From the NCBI GenBank assembly GCA_934561515.1, contig CAKTGM010000002.1:62001-126000 (forward strand): a stretch of DNA of 64,000 bases. The letters run 5' to 3'. The notes below the pieces were generated by a model. The model did no database searches and was not told the origin of the DNA. It saw only the letters and a list, made by a program, of their open reading frames with translations. This DNA comes from an uncultured Oscillospiraceae bacterium (GTDB taxonomy: Bacteria; Bacillota; Clostridia; Oscillospirales; Oscillospiraceae). A program made the translations under genes and the position numbers. This document shows, piece after piece, positions 16,552 through 24,850 of the stretch. How positions within the stretch are numbered: the stretch's first letter is position 1; every line of letters begins with the position of its first letter.

Positions 16552-16863
16552 GTGGCGCGAGAAAAATTCGGCACGCTGACCGAGCAGATGTTTTATATCC
16601 TCCTGTGCCTGCGCGAGGAGTGCTGCGGCATGGACGTGATGGCGCGCGTGAGCGAGCTGACGGGCGGCCGCGTAGCCGTCGGCCCCGGCACGCTCTACAA
16701 CCTGCTCGAGCAGTTTCTGGCGGCGGGCTACATCGTCGAAACGCGCGCGGAGGGGCGGCGGCGCAGCTACCGTCTCACCGGCGCGGGAGAAGCGCTGCTG
16801 AAAGGCGAGGTGGAGCGCCTGAAAATGCAGGTGCGGGATTACCAGGCGATAGTTGAAGGATAA
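16552..16863 (+). CDS. PadR-family transcriptional regulator (module 2)
   Basis: 103 residues with a GTG start behind GGGGGTGAG. Same winged-helix plan as the first PadR: TEQMFYILLCLREECCGMDV, GPGTLYNLLEQFLAAGYI and RRRSYRLTGAGEALL. Longer in-frame extensions run back into prmA and are not credible. It is followed 46 bp later by a DUF2812 gene, its likely target. The promoter carries two TATCGAT palindromes, so autoregulation is very likely. Confidence 0.92.
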   Translation: MAREKFGTLTEQMFYILLCLREECCGMDVMARVSELTGGRVAVGPGTLYNLLEQFLAAGYIVETRAEGRRRSYRLTGAGEALLKGEVERLKMQVRDYQAIVEG

Positions 16864-16909
16864 CGCCCCTTCGCATCTGGCGAAGGATGAGAGAAAGTGA
16901 GGTTTTCTG

Positions 16910-18337
16910 ATGCGCAATACCAAATGGGAATGCAATTTCTATTCTTTTTTTGACCACACAGGCATTGAGCGGCATCTTGAAAAGATGGCGGCAAAGGGCT
17001 GGCTCATCGAAAAACTGGGATACCTCTGGCGCTACCGGCGCATTGAGCCGCAGGATGTGCGCTTTGCCGTCGTCTATTATCCGGAGGCCTCGGAATTTGA
17101 CCCCGACAAGCCGAGCGAGGGGGAACTGACGTTCTGGGACTTCTGCGCGCAGGCAGGCTGGGTCAAGGCCGTGAGCCGCGCACAGATGAACATCTTCTAT
17201 CACAAAGACGCCAATGCTGTGCCGATCGAGACAGACGCGGCGCTTCAGGTGAAAACGCTGCATCGGTCGATGAAGAAAGAGCCGCTCATAGCGTCCTTTC
17301 TGCTGCTGGCGGTGGCGGTGTGGATGCTTTTCGATGCGTGCAAAAGCTTCGTCACAAATTTTGCCGCAGCGATCTCTAGAACGACGGTGCTGATCGGCCT
17401 GCTGGACTGGGCGCTCCTTCTGGCGCTGTGCGCGCTGGAGCTTGGCGGCTACTACCTCTGGCGGCGCAGGGCGAAACGCGCGGCAGAGCGCGGCGTATTT
17501 TTGCCGACGCGCTCTTATCCGGCAATTCAGGTGCTGGCGCTTGCACTGGTGCTGGGCGGCGTAGGGATCATCCTGTGCAGCAGTGACAGCGGGGGAAGGA
17601 GAGTATACCTGCTCTTACTCGCGGGATATGCGCTGCTCAATGTACTCATACAGGGCATTAAGGCGCTGCTCAAGCGCCGCGGCGGCAGCGCGGGGGTAAA
17701 TAAGGGCGTTACGATAGCGGTGACAATGATGCTCGCGTTTGTTTTTACATATGTCCTTTTAGACAAAGTGAGCGACGGGGAGCTGAACCGCGTTCCCGAG
17801 AATGCCGTACCTTATGAGGTCGTGTGGTCCAGCGGTGAAACCTCACGCTATTACGCGTATGAAGATTCCCTGCCTCTCTATGTGCAGGACCTGACGAAAA
17901 CGGACTACGACCAGTATTCCTGCGAGTTGACGAAGCATTCTTCGCTGCTGGCGGCTCAGACCTATGGGAAGCAGGAAATGCGCATGGGCGATGGAGAAAT
18001 TGACGCACCAGAGCTGAGTTACTGCATCACAGATGTAAAGGCCGCGCCGCTTTTTAACGCCTGTTTGCAGGGGGAGTTGGATTATTTCAAAAATTTCACC
18101 GTGACGTTTCGCAGGACGTACCATCCCTTTCGAAATATTGAGTTCCGAGCGGTCGATGCCGCGCCGTGGGGCGCGGAGCGCGCATGGAGAGCGTTTAACA
18201 CCGAAGATGGGGAATGGGGGGTGTCGTGGGTCCTGACACGCGGGACACGCATCGTGCGGGTAAGCGGCAGCGCGCTGGACGGCACACTGACCGATGCCCA
18301 AAAGGCGACCGTCGGCGAAAGGCTGCTGGGCAACTGA
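16910..18337 (+). CDS. DUF2812 domain membrane protein (module 2)
   Basis: 475 residues. The N-terminal ~110 residues are a DUF2812 domain (FDHTGIERHLEKMAAKGWLIEK split by the usual hydrophobic pattern, then YRRIEPQDVRFAVVYYP). Hydrophobic segments follow at about 125-145, 158-178, 205-220, 232-250 and 270-285. The C-terminal ~190 residues are soluble and probably extracytoplasmic (AVPYEVVWSSGETSRYYAYED). It forms an operon with padR-2. Function unknown; much longer than the first DUF2812 protein because of the extra helices and C-terminal domain. Confidence 0.75.
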   Translation: MRNTKWECNFYSFFDHTGIERHLEKMAAKGWLIEKLGYLWRYRRIEPQDVRFAVVYYPEASEFDPDKPSEGELTFWDFCAQAGWVKAVSRAQMNIFYHKDANAVPIETDAALQVKTLHRSMKKEPLIASFLLLAVAVWMLFDACKSFVTNFAAAISRTTVLIGLLDWALLLALCALELGGYYLWRRRAKRAAERGVFLPTRSYPAIQVLALALVLGGVGIILCSSDSGGRRVYLLLLAGYALLNVLIQGIKALLKRRGGSAGVNKGVTIAVTMMLAFVFTYVLLDKVSDGELNRVPENAVPYEVVWSSGETSRYYAYEDSLPLYVQDLTKTDYDQYSCELTKHSSLLAAQTYGKQEMRMGDGEIDAPELSYCITDVKAAPLFNACLQGELDYFKNFTVTFRRTYHPFRNIEFRAVDAAPWGAERAWRAFNTEDGEWGVSWVLTRGTRIVRVSGSALDGTLTDAQKATVGERLLGN

Positions 18338-18339
18338 TG

Positions 18340-18379
18340 AAAAGGCGGCCTTCTCCCATCGGGAGAAGGCCGCCTTTTT
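18340..18379. terminator. Bidirectional terminator between DUF2812-2 and folD
   Basis: A perfect 18-bp stem AAAAGGCGGCCTTCTCCC with its complement, ATC loop, and A/T runs on both sides. Confidence 0.9.
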
Positions 18380-18390
18380 CAGCAAGGTCT

Positions 18391-19245
18391 TTACTTGTTC
18401 GCCGCGCGCTCCGCCGCCTCGACGACGTGGCTTGCGAGAATGCTGCTCGTCACCGTGCCGACGCCGCCGGGCACGGGGGTGATGGCCTCGACAACCGGCT
18501 CGACCTCGGCAAAGCGGGTGTCGCCGCAGAGGCTGCCGTCCGCACCGACGTGGATGCCGACGTCCAGCACGATCTGGCCCTCGCGCACGCTCTCCGCGCC
18601 CACCATGCCGGCCTTACCGGCGGCGACAACGAGAATGTCGGCCTCGCGGCAGATCGCGGGCAGATTCTCGCTGCGGCTGTGGCAGATGGTCACGGTCGCG
18701 TGCTCGGCGAGCAGCAGCAGGGAAACGGGCTTGCCGATGACAAGGCTGCGGCCGATGACGACCACGCGCTTGCCCTTGATGGGGATGTTGTAGTGCTTGA
18801 GCAGCGCCACGCAGGCCGCGGCGGTGCAGGGAGGATAGCCGCCCTTGGTGCCGGCGTAAACGGCGGTCATGGAGCCGTCGGTGATGCCGTCCATATCCTT
18901 TTTGGGGTCGAGCGCCGCGCGCGCCGCCTCATCGTCGAGGTGCCCCGGCAGCGGGCGGAACATCAGCACGCCGTGGACCTTCTCGTCCGCGTTAAGCGCG
19001 TGGATGCTCTCCATCAGCTTATCCTGCGTCACATCCTCGGGCAGGACGACCTGACGCACCGCCACGCCGACCTTCTCGCAGCGCTTAAGCGCGCCGCGCT
19101 CGTAGGCAAGGTCATCCTCGCGCGCGCCGACGCGCAGGATCGCAAGGCAGGGCTCAACGCCGTTTTTCTTCAGTTCCTCAGTCTTTGCATGGAGCTCCTC
19201 GGTCAGCGCCTTGGCGACCTCGGCTCCCTTGAGCAGCATAGCCAT
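18391..19245 (-). CDS. folD: FolD-like methylene-THF dehydrogenase (cyclohydrolase residues altered)
   Basis: 284 residues. FolD interconverts methylene-, methenyl- and formyl-tetrahydrofolate in the cytoplasm. The overall fold is clear: the N-terminal catalytic domain, KKDMDGI, the NAD(P)-binding VVVIGRSLVIGKPVS and the C-terminal PVPGGVGTVTSS. Two residues required for cyclohydrolase activity in characterised FolD differ: the YxxxK lysine is Ala52 (LAYERGALKR) and the glutamine of VQLPLP is Phe96 (VLMFRPLP). The start is the ATG behind GAGGAGG; the reading frame extends further upstream but without a ribosome site. It is divergent from 5-formyl-THF cyclo-ligase, consistent with a one-carbon role. 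Confidence 0.85.
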   Translation of the reverse strand: MAMLLKGAEVAKALTEELHAKTEELKKNGVEPCLAILRVGAREDDLAYERGALKRCEKVGVAVRQVVLPEDVTQDKLMESIHALNADEKVHGVLMFRPLPGHLDDEAARAALDPKKDMDGITDGSMTAVYAGTKGGYPPCTAAACVALLKHYNIPIKGKRVVVIGRSLVIGKPVSLLLLAEHATVTICHSRSENLPAICREADILVVAAGKAGMVGAESVREGQIVLDVGIHVGADGSLCGDTRFAEVEPVVEAITPVPGGVGTVTSSILASHVVEAAERAANK

Positions 19246-19297
19246 GGTAGTGTTCCTCCTCAATTGCGCGGCAGCGCCGCGTTTGCATTCTTCCTTC

Positions 19298-19326
19298 AGG
19301 ATAACAAAATAAAAAAATACTGTCAA
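19298..19326 (-). promoter_or_regulatory. folD promoter
   Basis: On the minus strand TTGACA, 17 nt (an A/T-rich run) and TATCCT with a TGT extension. Confidence 0.8.
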
Positions 19327-19375
19327 TTTCTTTTCGCAAGCAGCGCGGGGAAAAAGTTTTACTTTATTCAGCTCC

Positions 19376-19404
19376 TTGCCTTTTGCCGCGCTTTTTGCTA
19401 CGAT
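19376..19404 (+). promoter_or_regulatory. 5-formyl-THF cyclo-ligase promoter
   Basis: TTGCCT, 17 nt, TACGAT with TGC extension, divergent from the folD promoter with about 50 bp between the two -35 boxes. Confidence 0.55.
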
Positions 19405-19438
19405 AGATAAAATATTTACGGATCGGGAGGAGATACCC

Positions 19439-20011
19439 ATGTCTGTCATTGAAGAAAAGAAGGCGCTGCGCACCTTTATCCGCAAGAAGGAGCGCACGCT
19501 CGACCCCGCCTACAAGGCGGAAAGCTCCGAGGCCATCTGCCGCCATCTGCTCGCGCTCGAGGAATACAAGCGCGCGAAGGTCGTCTTTGCCTTTGCCGGC
19601 ACGGAAAAGGAGATCGACACCTCGCTCTTTATGAATGAAACCATCGCCGCGGGCAAGACGCTCATCCTGCCCCGCTGCGCAGCCGAGCACGCGATCGACC
19701 TTTGCGTCGTGCGCTCAATGGACGATCTGGAGGCGGGCGCTTACGGCATTCTGGAGCCGAAGACGAGCTGCGCGCTCGTCACCGCGGCGGACATCGACTT
19801 TGCCGTTGTGCCCTGCCTGTCGTTCGACCGCAAGGGCCGCCGTCTCGGTCAGGGCGGCGGTTACTATGACCGCCTGCTGCCCCGGCTCAGCTGCCCCACG
19901 GCGCTCATCTGCCGCGAGCAGCTCATGTCGGACGAAGTCCCGGTCGAGGAGCACGATATGCGCTGCACCATGCTCATCACCGAGAAGGGCATCCTGACGC
20001 CGGAGGCGTAA
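19439..20011 (+). CDS. yqgN: 5-formyltetrahydrofolate cyclo-ligase
   Basis: 190 residues. It converts 5-formyl-THF to 5,10-methenyl-THF with ATP. Family features: an N-terminal basic helix (KALRTFIRKKERTLD), a FAFAGTEKEIDTS segment, ILPRC, and the ATP/metal-binding LGQGGGYYDRLLPRL loop followed by ALICREQLMSDEVPVEEHD. GGGAGGAG precedes the ATG. It stands alone, divergent from folD. Confidence 0.93.
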   Translation: MSVIEEKKALRTFIRKKERTLDPAYKAESSEAICRHLLALEEYKRAKVVFAFAGTEKEIDTSLFMNETIAAGKTLILPRCAAEHAIDLCVVRSMDDLEAGAYGILEPKTSCALVTAADIDFAVVPCLSFDRKGRRLGQGGGYYDRLLPRLSCPTALICREQLMSDEVPVEEHDMRCTMLITEKGILTPEA

Positions 20012-20182
20012 GCGCCGTTTCGACGAAGCTTTTTTGCCGCAAGGCGCAAATTCATAAAAAATTTATCACATTGTTGCAAATGCAACTTCTATAAAGCGCG
20101 CAAAATGTGTTAGACTAACGCCAGTGAAAGGCAAGCAAGAACAATTCACATTTCAATATAAAACTTTATGGAGGTAGTAACT

Positions 20183-20770
20183 ATGAAAAAGTGGCTTTGC
20201 AAGGTTTGCGGTTATATCTATGAAGGTCCCGAGGCGCCCGCGGAGTGCCCCGTGTGCCATGCCAAGAGCAATATGTTCGAGGAAGTCAAGGGTGAGCTGA
20301 AGCTCGCCGCCGAGCATGAGTTCGGCGTTTACGGCAAGACCGTGAAGAACAACCCTGACATCTCCGAGGAGGACAAGAAGTATATCTTCGAGCAGCTGAT
20401 GGCCAACTTCAACGGCGAGTGCAGCGAGGTCGGTATGTACCTCTGCATGGCGCGCATCGCGCACCGCGAGGGCTATCCCGAGATCGGCCTGTACTGGGAG
20501 AAGGCGGCCTACGAAGAGGCGGAGCACGCCGCGAAGTTCGCCGAGCTCCTCGGTTCCGACCTTGAGCCCAACATGAAGGCGACCACCAAGGACAACCTCG
20601 CCTGGCGCGTCGACTGCGAGTTCGGCGCCACCGCCGGCAAGTTCGACCTCGCCGCCTGCGCGAAGAAGAACGGTCTCGACGCCATCCACGACACCGTCCA
20701 CGAGATGGCCCGCGACGAGGCCCGCCACGGCAAGGCGCTCAAGGGTCTGCTTGAAAGATACTTCAAGTAA
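20183..20770 (+). CDS. rbr: Reverse rubrerythrin (N-terminal rubredoxin + diiron domain)
   Basis: 195 residues. Rubrerythrins reduce hydrogen peroxide in anaerobes, taking electrons from NADH via a reductase. The rubredoxin-like iron site CKVCGYIY...CPVCHAK is at the N-terminus (residues 1-35), the reverse of classical rubrerythrin. The ferritin-like four-helix domain follows, with diiron ligands in FNGECSEVGMY, YEEAEHAAKF and MARDEARHGKAL. GGAGG lies 8 nt before the chosen ATG; the ATG 15 nt earlier overlaps that site. A transcription start signal is not obvious (an extended -10 TGTTAGACT lies at 20108-20116). Confidence 0.93.
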   Translation: MKKWLCKVCGYIYEGPEAPAECPVCHAKSNMFEEVKGELKLAAEHEFGVYGKTVKNNPDISEEDKKYIFEQLMANFNGECSEVGMYLCMARIAHREGYPEIGLYWEKAAYEEAEHAAKFAELLGSDLEPNMKATTKDNLAWRVDCEFGATAGKFDLAACAKKNGLDAIHDTVHEMARDEARHGKALKGLLERYFK

Positions 20771-20803
20771 GCCGAAGGCACTGAAAAATCAAGAGATTTT
20801 TAA

Positions 20804-20836
20804 GGGGAAGCTGAGAGATCGGCTTCCCCCTTTTTT
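20804..20836 (+). terminator. Rubrerythrin terminator
   Basis: GGGGAAGC/GCTTCCCC stem with a 10-nt loop and C-T6 tail. Confidence 0.8.
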
Positions 20837-20973
20837 GCGCCGCGGGAGAGCGGGGGAGTGGAAGCTTTGCGGAAGTTAAGATGAAAATTCACCCGCTGAA
20901 AAGCCAATGTGGAAGTCTGCCGTGTGGATGTTGCTTTGCCGAGCACCTATCCGATGACATGGCGGAAAACGAG

Positions 20974-21002
20974 TTGAGATTTTGCTCCTCGGATGATATG
21001 AT
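20974..21002 (+). promoter_or_regulatory. Promoter of the membrane-anchored protein / lipoprotein pair
   Basis: TTGAGA, 17 nt, TATGAT; about 40 nt of leader to the first gene. Confidence 0.7.
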
Positions 21003-21044
21003 ACGGAAAGAAAAATGAATCATAAGCGAAGGAGGGCGAATTCT

Positions 21045-21419
21045 ATGAAACGAAGAAAGCGGCTGTATGCCATCCTTGGCATTCTTGCGCTCGTTTTCGG
21101 CACGTTTGCGCTGATGAAACAAGGGGAGGCGAAGGTTTCCTGCGTCCCGAACGAGGAGCGCACGGCCATCTGCCTTGTCGCTCAAAATGCGCAGATCGAT
21201 GCGGTCACGCTGAAATACGACGACGGCTTTTTACAGCTCAAGCAGGAAACGGGCGAGATGAGCATCCGCGGCTGCGGCACGGAATATGTGAGAATTGATT
21301 ACCTCGACCGCAGCGGCGAGCAGTACCATACGGATTTTAAGATCGACGCTTCGGCGAATTCCCTCCTCATCGCGCGGCTCAATGCTGCGGGGATAGAAGA
21401 AGAGTCTCGCGCCTATTGA
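21045..21419 (+). CDS. Small membrane-anchored or exported protein, unknown function
   Basis: 124 residues. A basic start MKRRKR and hydrophobic LYAILGILALVFGTFALM make an N-terminal anchor or uncleaved signal; the remaining ~90 residues look like a small extracytoplasmic beta domain (FLQLKQETGEMSIRGCGTEY). The ATG behind GGAGGG was chosen over one 30 nt upstream. It ends 26 bp before a lipoprotein gene and shares its promoter. No family recognised. Confidence 0.55.
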   Translation: MKRRKRLYAILGILALVFGTFALMKQGEAKVSCVPNEERTAICLVAQNAQIDAVTLKYDDGFLQLKQETGEMSIRGCGTEYVRIDYLDRSGEQYHTDFKIDASANSLLIARLNAAGIEEESRAY

Positions 21420-21445
21420 AGCGGCAAAAAGAAAGGATCGGGAGC

Positions 21446-22354
21446 ATGAAAAAAACCAAGATGATGAAACGCTGCGCGCTTGCGCTTCTGCTTGCAGCCC
21501 TCGTGCTGAGCGGCTGCGGCAGGAAGGATGAGTCTGACGCGCCCGAAGCACCCGAGCAGGCGGCGCAGACGGTGGAGTACAGCAACCTCAGCGACGCATC
21601 CTCCAGGGAACTGCTCGCAAAGCTCTTTGCGGACGCGGGGGTCGCGCCGGAGCGCTCGGACAAATTCTTTGCCTGCCTTGACCAGTTCAACGGCAGCGTC
21701 AAGGCAGAATGGCTGACGGACGGCTTTGAAACGGCCGCCCCCACGGAGACGAAGTACGACCCCTACGAGATGCAGGATATGTGGATGGAAAAGCAGGAGG
21801 ACTTCCCCGGCTACAACTGCCGCATCACGGCCTTTCTGCTCTTCGGCGACCACATCGCCGCCGGCGCGGACCAGCCGGAAACCAACGGGGAAGACTGGCT
21901 TTTTATGGACCTCGAAACGCTCAAGCGCGATCCGGACGTCCTCTGCGGAAGGAGTACGGCGGACTTTTGCGCCCTGTTTGCGCCGGTGGAGGCGGCGGAC
22001 TCGACGGAGCCCTCCGTGCAGGCCGAGGCTCTGCGCAAGGGCTGGGCGGAGCGCGGCGTCACCTTCTCGGACGGCGGGTGCAGCATGATCTCCGTCGTCT
22101 TCCACGACCGCTTTTCCGACACGGAGAATACGCTCTTTATCGGCCACGTCGGCATTCTCCTTCCCGCCGGGGACGATGCGCTCTATTTTGCCGAAAAGGT
22201 CGCCTTTCAGGAGCCGTACCGCCTGACGAAGTTCGAGAGCCGCGCCGCGCTCAAAAGCTATCTCATGGCAAAGTACGACACCGGCTGGGGACAGGATACA
22301 ACGCCTCCGTTCCTCATGGAAAACGACGCGCCGATGGACGACGCAGCGCGCTGA
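21446..22354 (+). CDS. Putative lipoprotein, unknown function
   Basis: 302 residues with a lipoprotein signal (MKKTKMMKRCALALLLAALV then LSGCGRKDE), so cysteine in LSGC should be lipidated. An acidic linker follows (DESDAPEAPEQAAQ). The rest is soluble with no motif I can place (YNCRITAFLLFGDHIAAGAD, GGCSMISVVFHDRFSD). Second gene of a two-gene unit with its own terminator. Confidence 0.65.
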   Translation: MKKTKMMKRCALALLLAALVLSGCGRKDESDAPEAPEQAAQTVEYSNLSDASSRELLAKLFADAGVAPERSDKFFACLDQFNGSVKAEWLTDGFETAAPTETKYDPYEMQDMWMEKQEDFPGYNCRITAFLLFGDHIAAGADQPETNGEDWLFMDLETLKRDPDVLCGRSTADFCALFAPVEAADSTEPSVQAEALRKGWAERGVTFSDGGCSMISVVFHDRFSDTENTLFIGHVGILLPAGDDALYFAEKVAFQEPYRLTKFESRAALKSYLMAKYDTGWGQDTTPPFLMENDAPMDDAAR

Positions 22355-22368
22355 GTGAAAATCGGACG

Positions 22369-22410
22369 GCCCGGCGCTGCACCCCTGACCGGTGCGGCGC
22401 CGGGCTTTTT
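22369..22410 (+). terminator. Terminator after the lipoprotein gene
   Basis: A 15-bp stem (GCCCGGCGCTGCACC with its complement, one mismatch), 7-nt loop, T5. Confidence 0.8.
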
Positions 22411-22479
22411 CGCGCGCGTTTTTCCGGTATGCGCGCGCCGCGCGCTGCATACCCATAGGGGAGAAAAGGGGGACGGGGC

Positions 22480-23073
22480 ATGAGAAAAAAGGGGATTTTG
22501 CTGCTCGCGGCGCTTTCGCTGCTGCTCGCGGGCTGCGGGGAAAAGACGCAGAACGCCGCGGAGGACTTACAGGCGCGCTATGCGCAGATATCCGGCTATG
22601 AAGCGGTCGTGGAGGTCGCCGTGCCGCGCGAGGACGAGACGCTGCGCTACACGCTCTCGCTTGAACATTCAAGCGATGAGACGCGGGCGGCGGTGCTTGC
22701 GCCGGAGGCGCTCGCGGGCATTTCGGCAACGCTTGCGGGCGATGGGCTGACGCTTTCCTACGACACGCTGACGCTGGATGCGCTGACGCTCTCGCCGCGC
22801 GTCTCGGCGCTCAACTGCGTGCCGCTCGTGCTGGAAGCCTTCCCGCGCGCGTATCTTGAGAGCGTGGGGCGCGAGACGCTGGACGGGCGCGAAACGCTGC
22901 GCGCGGACTTTTCCATGACGCTCGCGGGCGACAAGCTCGGTGCGTCGCTTTTCCTCGCCGCCGACGGCGCGCCGGTCTGCATGGAAGTGAGCGAGGACGG
23001 AAAAATTATTGCCGCGGCGGAGTTTACGAATTTTATTTTTGGTGATATACTACCTCCGAGTACACAGAATTAG
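22480..23073 (+). CDS. YdcC-like lipoprotein upstream of alr
   Basis: 197 residues with a lipoprotein signal (GILLLAALSLLLAGCGEK). The mature part has the alternating strand pattern of LolA/LppX-like folds (YEAVVEVAVPREDETLRYTLS, TLRADFSMTLAGDKLGASLF). In Bacillus subtilis a LolA-like sporulation lipoprotein, YdcC, is encoded directly upstream of alr and ndoA; the same position here supports orthology, though similarity of sequence cannot be tested by eye. The alr promoter lies inside its last codons. Confidence 0.6.
   Translation: MRKKGILLLAALSLLLAGCGEKTQNAAEDLQARYAQISGYEAVVEVAVPREDETLRYTLSLEHSSDETRAAVLAPEALAGISATLAGDGLTLSYDTLTLDALTLSPRVSALNCVPLVLEAFPRAYLESVGRETLDGRETLRADFSMTLAGDKLGASLFLAADGAPVCMEVSEDGKIIAAAEFTNFIFGDILPPSTQN
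23023..23051 (+). promoter_or_regulatory. alr promoter inside the ydcC-like gene
   Basis: TTTACG, 17 nt, TATACT with TGA extension. The -10 and the next bases (TGATATACTACCTCCGA) recur exactly at the tail of the gene upstream of nrdR. Confidence 0.65.
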
Positions 23074-23114
23074 ACTGTTGTAGATCCCAAAAGCAAGAGA
23101 GGGCGGAAAAAACC

Positions 23115-24281
23115 ATGGAAAGCACGCTCAAACGGACCTGGGCCGAGATCGATCTGGATGCCCTGGCCCGCAATTATGACCGCATCCGCCGCCATGTCGG
23201 CGAAGGAACAAAACTGCTCGGCGTCATCAAGGCGGACGCCTACGGCCACGGCGCGGTGCCGGTGGCAAGAGAACTGGAGGCGCTGGGCGCAAGCTACCTT
23301 GCCGTGTCGAACATCGACGAGTGCGAGGAGGTGCGGCGCGGCGGCGTCAAGCTGCCGGTGCTGATGCTGGGCTTCACGCCCGCCGATCAGGCGGAGCGCA
23401 TTCTGGAGCTCGACATGACGCAGGCGGTGCAGAGCCTTGACATTGCCGAAGCGTTTTCCGACGCTGCGGTGAAGTGCGGAAAGAAAATGAAGGTGCACAT
23501 CAAGCTCGATACCGGCATGGGCAGGCTCGGCTTCCCGTGCGACGAGGCGAATTTTGCGCAGAGCCTTGCGGATATCCTCGCGGTGCTGAGGCTGCCGGGG
23601 CTTGACATGGAGGGCATCTTCACGCACTTTTGCGTCTCGGACGAGGAGGGCGAGGAGAACGTCGCCTTTACGAAAAAGCAGCACGAGCGCTATGCGCGCA
23701 TGATCGCGCAGACGGAGGAAAAGGGAAGCTTTCGCTTCCGGCTGCGCCACTGCTGCAACGCCGGCGGCATCGTGAGCTACCCCGAGTGGGCGGACGACAT
23801 GGTGCGCTGCGGCATCATCCTCTACGGCTCGGGCGAGCTTGCCGAGCGGATGGGCATGGAGCCGGTGATGGCGCTCAAATCGCGTGTGGCGGTCGTGCGC
23901 AGCCTTGCGCCCGGTACCTCGGTGAGCTACGGGCGGACCTTTTTTACAACGCGCGAGAGCCGCATCGCGGTGCTGCCCCTCGGCTATGCCGACGGCCTGC
24001 ACCGCGCGCTCTCCAACCGCATGGAGGTGCTCACGCCTTACGGCAGGGCAAAGCAGGTGGGGCGCATCTGCATGGATATGTGCATGATCGACGTGACCGA
24101 TCTTCCGGAGGTGAAGTCCGGCGATGAGGTGGAGATCTTCGGCAAGAACGTCCTCTGCGCGGAGGACGCATCGGCGTGCGGCACCATTCCCTATGAGCTG
24201 CTGTGCGCCGTGAGCAAGCGCGTGCCGCGCCACTACTTTCTGCACGGCGAGCGCGTGGACGCTGACCTTCAGAGCGTCTGA
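23115..24281 (+). CDS. alr: Alanine racemase
   Basis: 388 residues. A PLP enzyme making D-alanine for peptidoglycan. The cofactor lysine is Lys39 in GVIKADAYGHG; the second catalytic residue is the tyrosine of SVSYGRTF; RLGF, the glycine-rich phosphate site region and the C-terminal beta domain with GRICMDMCMIDV are present. AGAGAGGGCGG lies before the ATG. Gene order ydcC-like/alr/mazF copies Bacillus. Confidence 0.95.
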   Translation: MESTLKRTWAEIDLDALARNYDRIRRHVGEGTKLLGVIKADAYGHGAVPVARELEALGASYLAVSNIDECEEVRRGGVKLPVLMLGFTPADQAERILELDMTQAVQSLDIAEAFSDAAVKCGKKMKVHIKLDTGMGRLGFPCDEANFAQSLADILAVLRLPGLDMEGIFTHFCVSDEEGEENVAFTKKQHERYARMIAQTEEKGSFRFRLRHCCNAGGIVSYPEWADDMVRCGIILYGSGELAERMGMEPVMALKSRVAVVRSLAPGTSVSYGRTFFTTRESRIAVLPLGYADGLHRALSNRMEVLTPYGRAKQVGRICMDMCMIDVTDLPEVKSGDEVEIFGKNVLCAEDASACGTIPYELLCAVSKRVPRHYFLHGERVDADLQSV

Positions 24282-24429
24282 GCGCACGAAGGCTGCGCTC
24301 GGGGCATAGGATATCCCGGGGGCAGAAGCGGGGAAAGTGACGCGCTCCCGTATAAATTCCGCCCCCGCGTGGGAGAATGACAGTGGCCCTTGCAAGGGTA
24401 CTTCTTCCGCTCGGAGTGTGAATAGCTAA

Positions 24430-24795
24430 GTGGATATCAATGTGAAACGCGGCGATATTTATTACGCCGATCTATCGCCTGTGGTCGGAAGCGAGCAGGG
24501 CGGCGTGCGCCCAGTGCTCATCGTGCAGAACGACACGGGAAACCGCTACAGTCCCACGGTGATCGCCGCGGCGATCACCTCGCAGACGAACAAGGCAAAG
24601 CTGCCGACGCACATTGCGCTCTCCGCGCCGGACTACGGCCTGCCGCGCGACAGCGTGGTACTGCTCGAGCAGATCCGCACGCTTGACAAGCGGCGGCTGC
24701 GCGAGCGTATGGGGCGCGTGGACGGCGAGCTGATGGCGCGCATCGACGCGGCCATCGCCGTGAGCTTCGGCCTGCAAAGCACACAACTCGTATAG
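24430..24795 (+). CDS. mazF: MazF/NdoA-type mRNA interferase without adjacent antitoxin
   Basis: 121 residues (GTG start; a GTG 12 nt later is also possible). MazF/NdoA cleaves mRNA at short specific sites. It is very close to Bacillus NdoA in pattern: VKRGDIYYADLSPVVGSEQGG with RPVLIVQND, AAITSQTNKAKLPTH and VVLLEQIRTLDKRRL. In Bacillus the antitoxin gene ndoAI lies between alr and ndoA; here the 148 bp between them contain no ORF of suitable length in any frame. The antitoxin must be elsewhere, or the protein is chromosomally tolerated. Confidence 0.9.
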   Translation: MDINVKRGDIYYADLSPVVGSEQGGVRPVLIVQNDTGNRYSPTVIAAAITSQTNKAKLPTHIALSAPDYGLPRDSVVLLEQIRTLDKRRLRERMGRVDGELMARIDAAIAVSFGLQSTQLV

Positions 24796-24850
24796 ACCTC
24801 CCGGCGCGGACATAGGCTGTGCGCGCCGGGAAGAAATGAGGAAAGACAGC

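Noticed and set aside
24282..24429. Possible mazE antitoxin gene between alr and mazF
   Set aside because: No frame on either strand is long enough with a start and ribosome site.
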